Shown here piece by piece: positions 4,733 to 7,066 of a DNA stretch of 7,066 nt. Source of the DNA: Anaerolinea sp. (GTDB lineage: Bacteria > Chloroflexota > Anaerolineae > Anaerolineales > Anaerolineaceae); NCBI GenBank assembly GCA_013824385.1, contig PNNU01000177.1, positions 1-7,066 of the forward strand, in the 5' to 3' direction. Below the pieces are notes generated by a model, which saw nothing but the letters and a program-made list of their open reading frames with translations, was not told the origin of the DNA and searched no databases. Position numbers and translations under genes: made by a program. Numbering within the stretch: position 1 is the first letter of the stretch; every line of letters starts with the position of its first letter.

Positions 4733-6532
4733 CTAGGAAATATCCACTTCAACGGTGTTTGAATAGGCAGTACAAGACCCACCGCTAGCAGCACTATAAA
4801 TACATAGCCGCAAAATATAATGGCCTGTTGTAAGAGGTGTTGTAAGTGTGATTGTCCTATCTGTTGGAACGATTGTTGCCTGTTGGGTGGATAACCCTGA
4901 TGTCCAAACAGGCATGATAGTACCTGATGCCCAGAATATGATATACCCATCTGCATTGTCACCTGAAACTACCCAATCGTATTTATCAGCAATTGCTCCA
5001 TCTTTTGTCAGTGTGATTCCAGAGGTTGCAGTAGTAAATTCCACAATATTGGAATAAACGCCGCAGCCGGTGCCAGTAAATTTGCAAACCCTCAAGTAAT
5101 AGTGTGTGTTCTCTGTACCGACAACAGTGGCTGTTCTGGTGCCGCCGCTGGCAACTGTTAATATTGAAGCATTTTCATAAGTCGGGGTAGCCTGGCTGGT
5201 TGAATACAACACTTTAAAACCGTTGGTAAAAGTGCCAGTTGCGGTCCAAACCAAATTGATGCTGCCTGCGGTACTGTTTTCATTGAGGCCAGTGATAGTG
5301 ATAACAGCCGGGTCCGCTGCGAAGGTGAAATCGACCACTGGTGAGTAAACCGAACACGAACTGCCAGTATATTTACAGACCCTGACATGGTATGTACCTG
5401 AAGGATCGCCGTTGATGTTTCCCAAACGAAGTGACCCATCACTAACCACGGTCACACTATCTGACAAGGTGGGTAAAGCAGTTGTTATTGAGTAAAGAAT
5501 CTTAAATCCATTGGTGAAAGTGCCGGTGGCCGTCCAATCAACCTGAGCAACGCCCGTGGCTGTATCGGTAATGGTTGAAATGGTGATTGTTGAACTGTCG
5601 ACGGTACTTGAGATCGTAGGTGTACTTGTGATCGTATAAATAGGGAATGTGAATGTGTAAACCGCGGAATATGAACTGCATGCAGTACCCGTATACCGAC
5701 AAATGCGGTAATAATACTTGGCGCCACTGCTGCCATCCACATAAGCTGAACGCGCGGTTGGATCAGAAATATAAAAATAGGAATCCACACCGAAAGTGGG
5801 AGTTTGTGAAGTCGTGGAATATACGATCTTATATCCCTTGGCACTCGTGCTTTTGTCCGTCCATTCCATGTAGGCCTTACCGTTCGAACCACCCTTCATT
5901 AAGGTAATGACCAAGGTTGGATCATAAGTGATCGAAGTCCCATTTACAATAACTGCTGCTGACGTCTTGGTTGGCTTTGGAGTAGCTGTGGGAGGAGCAA
6001 ATGCAAAAATGCCCAGATCGCTATAAATATCACAGGAATCAATCATATACCGGCAAACACGCACATAATAAATTCGATCAGGATCATAATTGATCACGCC
6101 AGCACGTGCGGTGGAACTATACACTGAAGTGTATATGTTTTCTGGAAATGTTGGCTTAGATTGTTGATCGGTGATAACAATTTTGAACCCTGATGGAAAA
6201 TCACCTGATGCCTCCCATGTAACCTGAGCCACTCCAGGTGACCTTTGAGTTATTGCTGTGATTTTAATACTACCCGCCATTGGGGTTTTGGTGGGTTCCT
6301 CACCGCCCTCCCCCAATTCATTTAAATCAACATTAGAGGTGAATGTTGGAAGATCAGGAAGTTCGAGAGTCGGAGTCGCATAAGCTTGAGTGGAGAGTGC
6401 TGAAAGGGTAGATATTTCATCAAGAGAAGGGCCAGACGGGGTTTCTTGAGAAGTACCAACAATATTAAATTCACAACCCGTTGAAAGGGTTAGAATAATG
6501 ATGACTAATAACAGCCAAATACGTTTGCCCAT
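4733..6532 (-). CDS. Lipoprotein with five fibronectin-III-like Cys-pair repeats
   Basis: A 599-residue surface protein. The signal sequence MGKRIWLLLVIIILTLSTGC ends at Cys20; the lipobox is slightly off-consensus (Leu at -4, Ser at -3), but Gly-Cys and the short core favour lipidation. Residues 21-86 are a Ser/Thr/Pro/Glu-rich spacer. Five modules follow: about 87-179, 206-297, 314-405, 409-502 and 504-598, with Thr/Pro linkers (PTATPKPTKT at 181-190; TSTPTISST near 302-310). Each shows an early Trp, then G(F/Y)K(I/V), then the end motif Y-x-(V/I/L)-R-x-C-x-Y/F...C-x-x-YS. Cys pairs are 160/167, 278/285, 386/393, 483/490 and 577/587. The start ATG has GGAGGAA just upstream. No catalytic domain is visible; adhesion, a scaffold or a spacer role fits but is inferred. 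It is monocistronic by its promoter and strong terminator. Confidence 0.88.
   Translation of the reverse strand: MGKRIWLLLVIIILTLSTGCEFNIVGTSQETPSGPSLDEISTLSALSTQAYATPTLELPDLPTFTSNVDLNELGEGGEEPTKTPMAGSIKITAITQRSPGVAQVTWEASGDFPSGFKIVITDQQSKPTFPENIYTSVYSSTARAGVINYDPDRIYYVRVCRYMIDSCDIYSDLGIFAFAPPTATPKPTKTSAAVIVNGTSITYDPTLVITLMKGGSNGKAYMEWTDKSTSAKGYKIVYSTTSQTPTFGVDSYFYISDPTARSAYVDGSSGAKYYYRICRYTGTACSSYSAVYTFTFPIYTITSTPTISSTVDSSTITISTITDTATGVAQVDWTATGTFTNGFKILYSITTALPTLSDSVTVVSDGSLRLGNINGDPSGTYHVRVCKYTGSSCSVYSPVVDFTFAADPAVITITGLNENSTAGSINLVWTATGTFTNGFKVLYSTSQATPTYENASILTVASGGTRTATVVGTENTHYYLRVCKFTGTGCGVYSNIVEFTTATSGITLTKDGAIADKYDWVVSGDNADGYIIFWASGTIMPVWTSGLSTQQATIVPTDRTITLTTPLTTGHYILRLCIYSAASGGSCTAYSNTVEVDIS
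4739..6274 (-). repeat. Five tandem ~90-residue modules in the lipoprotein
   Basis: Approximate module spans in DNA are 5996-6274, 5642-5917, 5318-5593, 5027-5308 and 4739-5023 (N- to C-terminal order). Modules 1-4 have C-x6-C; module 5 has C-x9-C and lacks the GFK(I/V) signature in exact form (GYIIFW). Modules 3 and 4 share the identical 12-mer WTATGTFTNGFK, yet 7 of those 12 codons differ synonymously. Confidence 0.9.
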
Positions 6533-6566
6533 ATTTCCTCCTCACGCGAACAGGGTACCATAGCTT

Positions 6567-6594
6567 ATTATATAAGGAATAACCCCGATTTCGA
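6567..6594 (-). promoter_or_regulatory. Candidate promoter for the repeat lipoprotein
   Basis: On the minus strand TCGAAA (6589-6594; 4 of 6 matches to TTGACA) lies 16 bp before a perfect TATAAT (6567-6572). Start point would be near 6560, leaving a leader of about 28 nt that contains GGAGGAA. A short CTTAT/ATAAG symmetry (6564-6576) surrounds the -10. Confidence 0.45.
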
Positions 6595-6651
6595 CCCACA
6601 GCTTTGTTATGTCTTCTATACGCAATTTTTACTGTCCCTTATTTATCCTCA

Positions 6652-7005
6652 TTACACAGATGGCACTTTTTCATCCAGATGCATGAGATGCAATAACCGA
6701 TGGATTACCGGTGCAATAATTATGCCGAACACTCCCAGGAATATCATCCCTGAGAATAATGCATAGAAGGATGCAAACCATTTGCCTCCATCAGATTGGA
6801 TGACATTGACTGGTCCCATCCCACCAAGGATCATGGAAGCATTTAACAGTGAATCCAACCAGGATAAATGTTCATATCCATGGTACCCGACTACTCCAAT
6901 GCCTAAAGAGAAAGCCAAGATACCTGCCCCGGTCAGTAAATGAGAGAAAAGACGAAAAAGAAATTTAGCGCGTGGTAATAAAGGTTCATAATGTTTTTCA
7001 TACAT
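6652..7005 (-). CDS. Small two-TM membrane protein with pore-loop-like segment
   Basis: A 117-residue protein without a named family that I can assign with certainty. A basic N-terminal tail (to about residue 18) leads to TM1 at about 23-43 and then a short amphipathic stretch WLDSLLNASMILGGMGPVN (49-67). TM2 follows at about 76-99, and the tail is His-rich (HRLLHLMHLDE, 102-112). The order TM1, half-helix ending in Gly-Gly-Met-Gly-Pro, TM2 resembles the layout of two-TM potassium-type channels, but the TVGYG filter is not there. I recall similar uncharacterised proteins in several phyla. The start is ATG 7003-7005, since GGGAGG (7012-7017) lies 6 nt upstream; an in-frame TTG at 7009-7011 sits directly against that site and is unlikely. 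No clear terminator separates it from the lipoprotein gene 119 bp downstream, which has its own promoter candidate. Confidence 0.8.
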   Translation of the reverse strand: MYEKHYEPLLPRAKFLFRLFSHLLTGAGILAFSLGIGVVGYHGYEHLSWLDSLLNASMILGGMGPVNVIQSDGGKWFASFYALFSGMIFLGVFGIIIAPVIHRLLHLMHLDEKVPSV

Positions 7006-7011
7006 TGACAA

Positions 7012-7017
7012 CCTCCC
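7012..7017 (-). promoter_or_regulatory. Ribosome binding site deciding the start of the two-TM protein
   Basis: GGGAGG on the minus strand with 6 nt to ATG 7003-7005, against 0 nt to the in-frame TTG at 7009-7011. This supports the shorter 117-residue product. Confidence 0.8.
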
Positions 7018-7066
7018 AATTATTTTTAATCATGGTATATCATACATTGTAATTGTTGTTTAACGG

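Noticed and set aside
7006..7011. TTG start two codons before the ATG of the two-TM protein
   Set aside because: The GGGAGG ribosome site directly abuts the TTG, leaving no spacing; the ATG has a normal 6-nt spacing.

Overview
The window looks like an ordinary chromosomal stretch from a bacterium of mid-range GC content, most plausibly a Chloroflexota/Anaerolineae-type organism. That guess rests on the style of the secreted proteins: a long lipoprotein of repeated fibronectin-like modules with Thr/Pro-rich linkers, a duplicated Cys-containing exported protein, and a zinc-ribbon/glycine-rich membrane protein. No marker gene confirms it. I see no rRNA, tRNA, CRISPR array, insertion sequence or phage gene.

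Left part (1-2474): a leftward pair encodes an ABC-2 type exporter (ATP-binding subunit at 172-1104, then the first 56 codons of its permease, running off the left edge). It is divergent from a rightward MFS efflux-type transporter (1245-2474). The 140-bp gap between them holds a 35-bp near-perfect inverted repeat whose two arms each contain a TATAAT. It looks like a shared operator and divergent-promoter element, so the two transporters may be co-regulated.

Middle part (2475-3838): an AT-rich gap of about 240 bp ends in an extended -10 promoter. It is followed by a two-gene rightward unit: a zinc-ribbon protein with several glycine-rich membrane segments, and a small stand-alone YqfO/NIF3-type domain protein beginning 3 bp after it. 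A 15-bp hairpin closes this unit and also serves the convergent leftward gene.

Right part (3839-7066): three leftward genes, each with its own apparent signals. They encode a small two-TM membrane protein with a pore-loop-like segment (6652-7005), a 599-residue lipoprotein with five fibronectin-III-like repeats each carrying a Cys pair (4733-6532, followed by a textbook intrinsic terminator), and a Sec-exported protein made of two copies of one roughly 90-residue domain (3839-4594). The last two put repeated, disulfide-capable modules on the cell surface or outside the cell.

I do not see convincing evidence of a new multi-gene system. The best leads are the divergent operator-like palindrome, the two families of repeated Cys-pair extracellular modules, and the channel-like small membrane protein.
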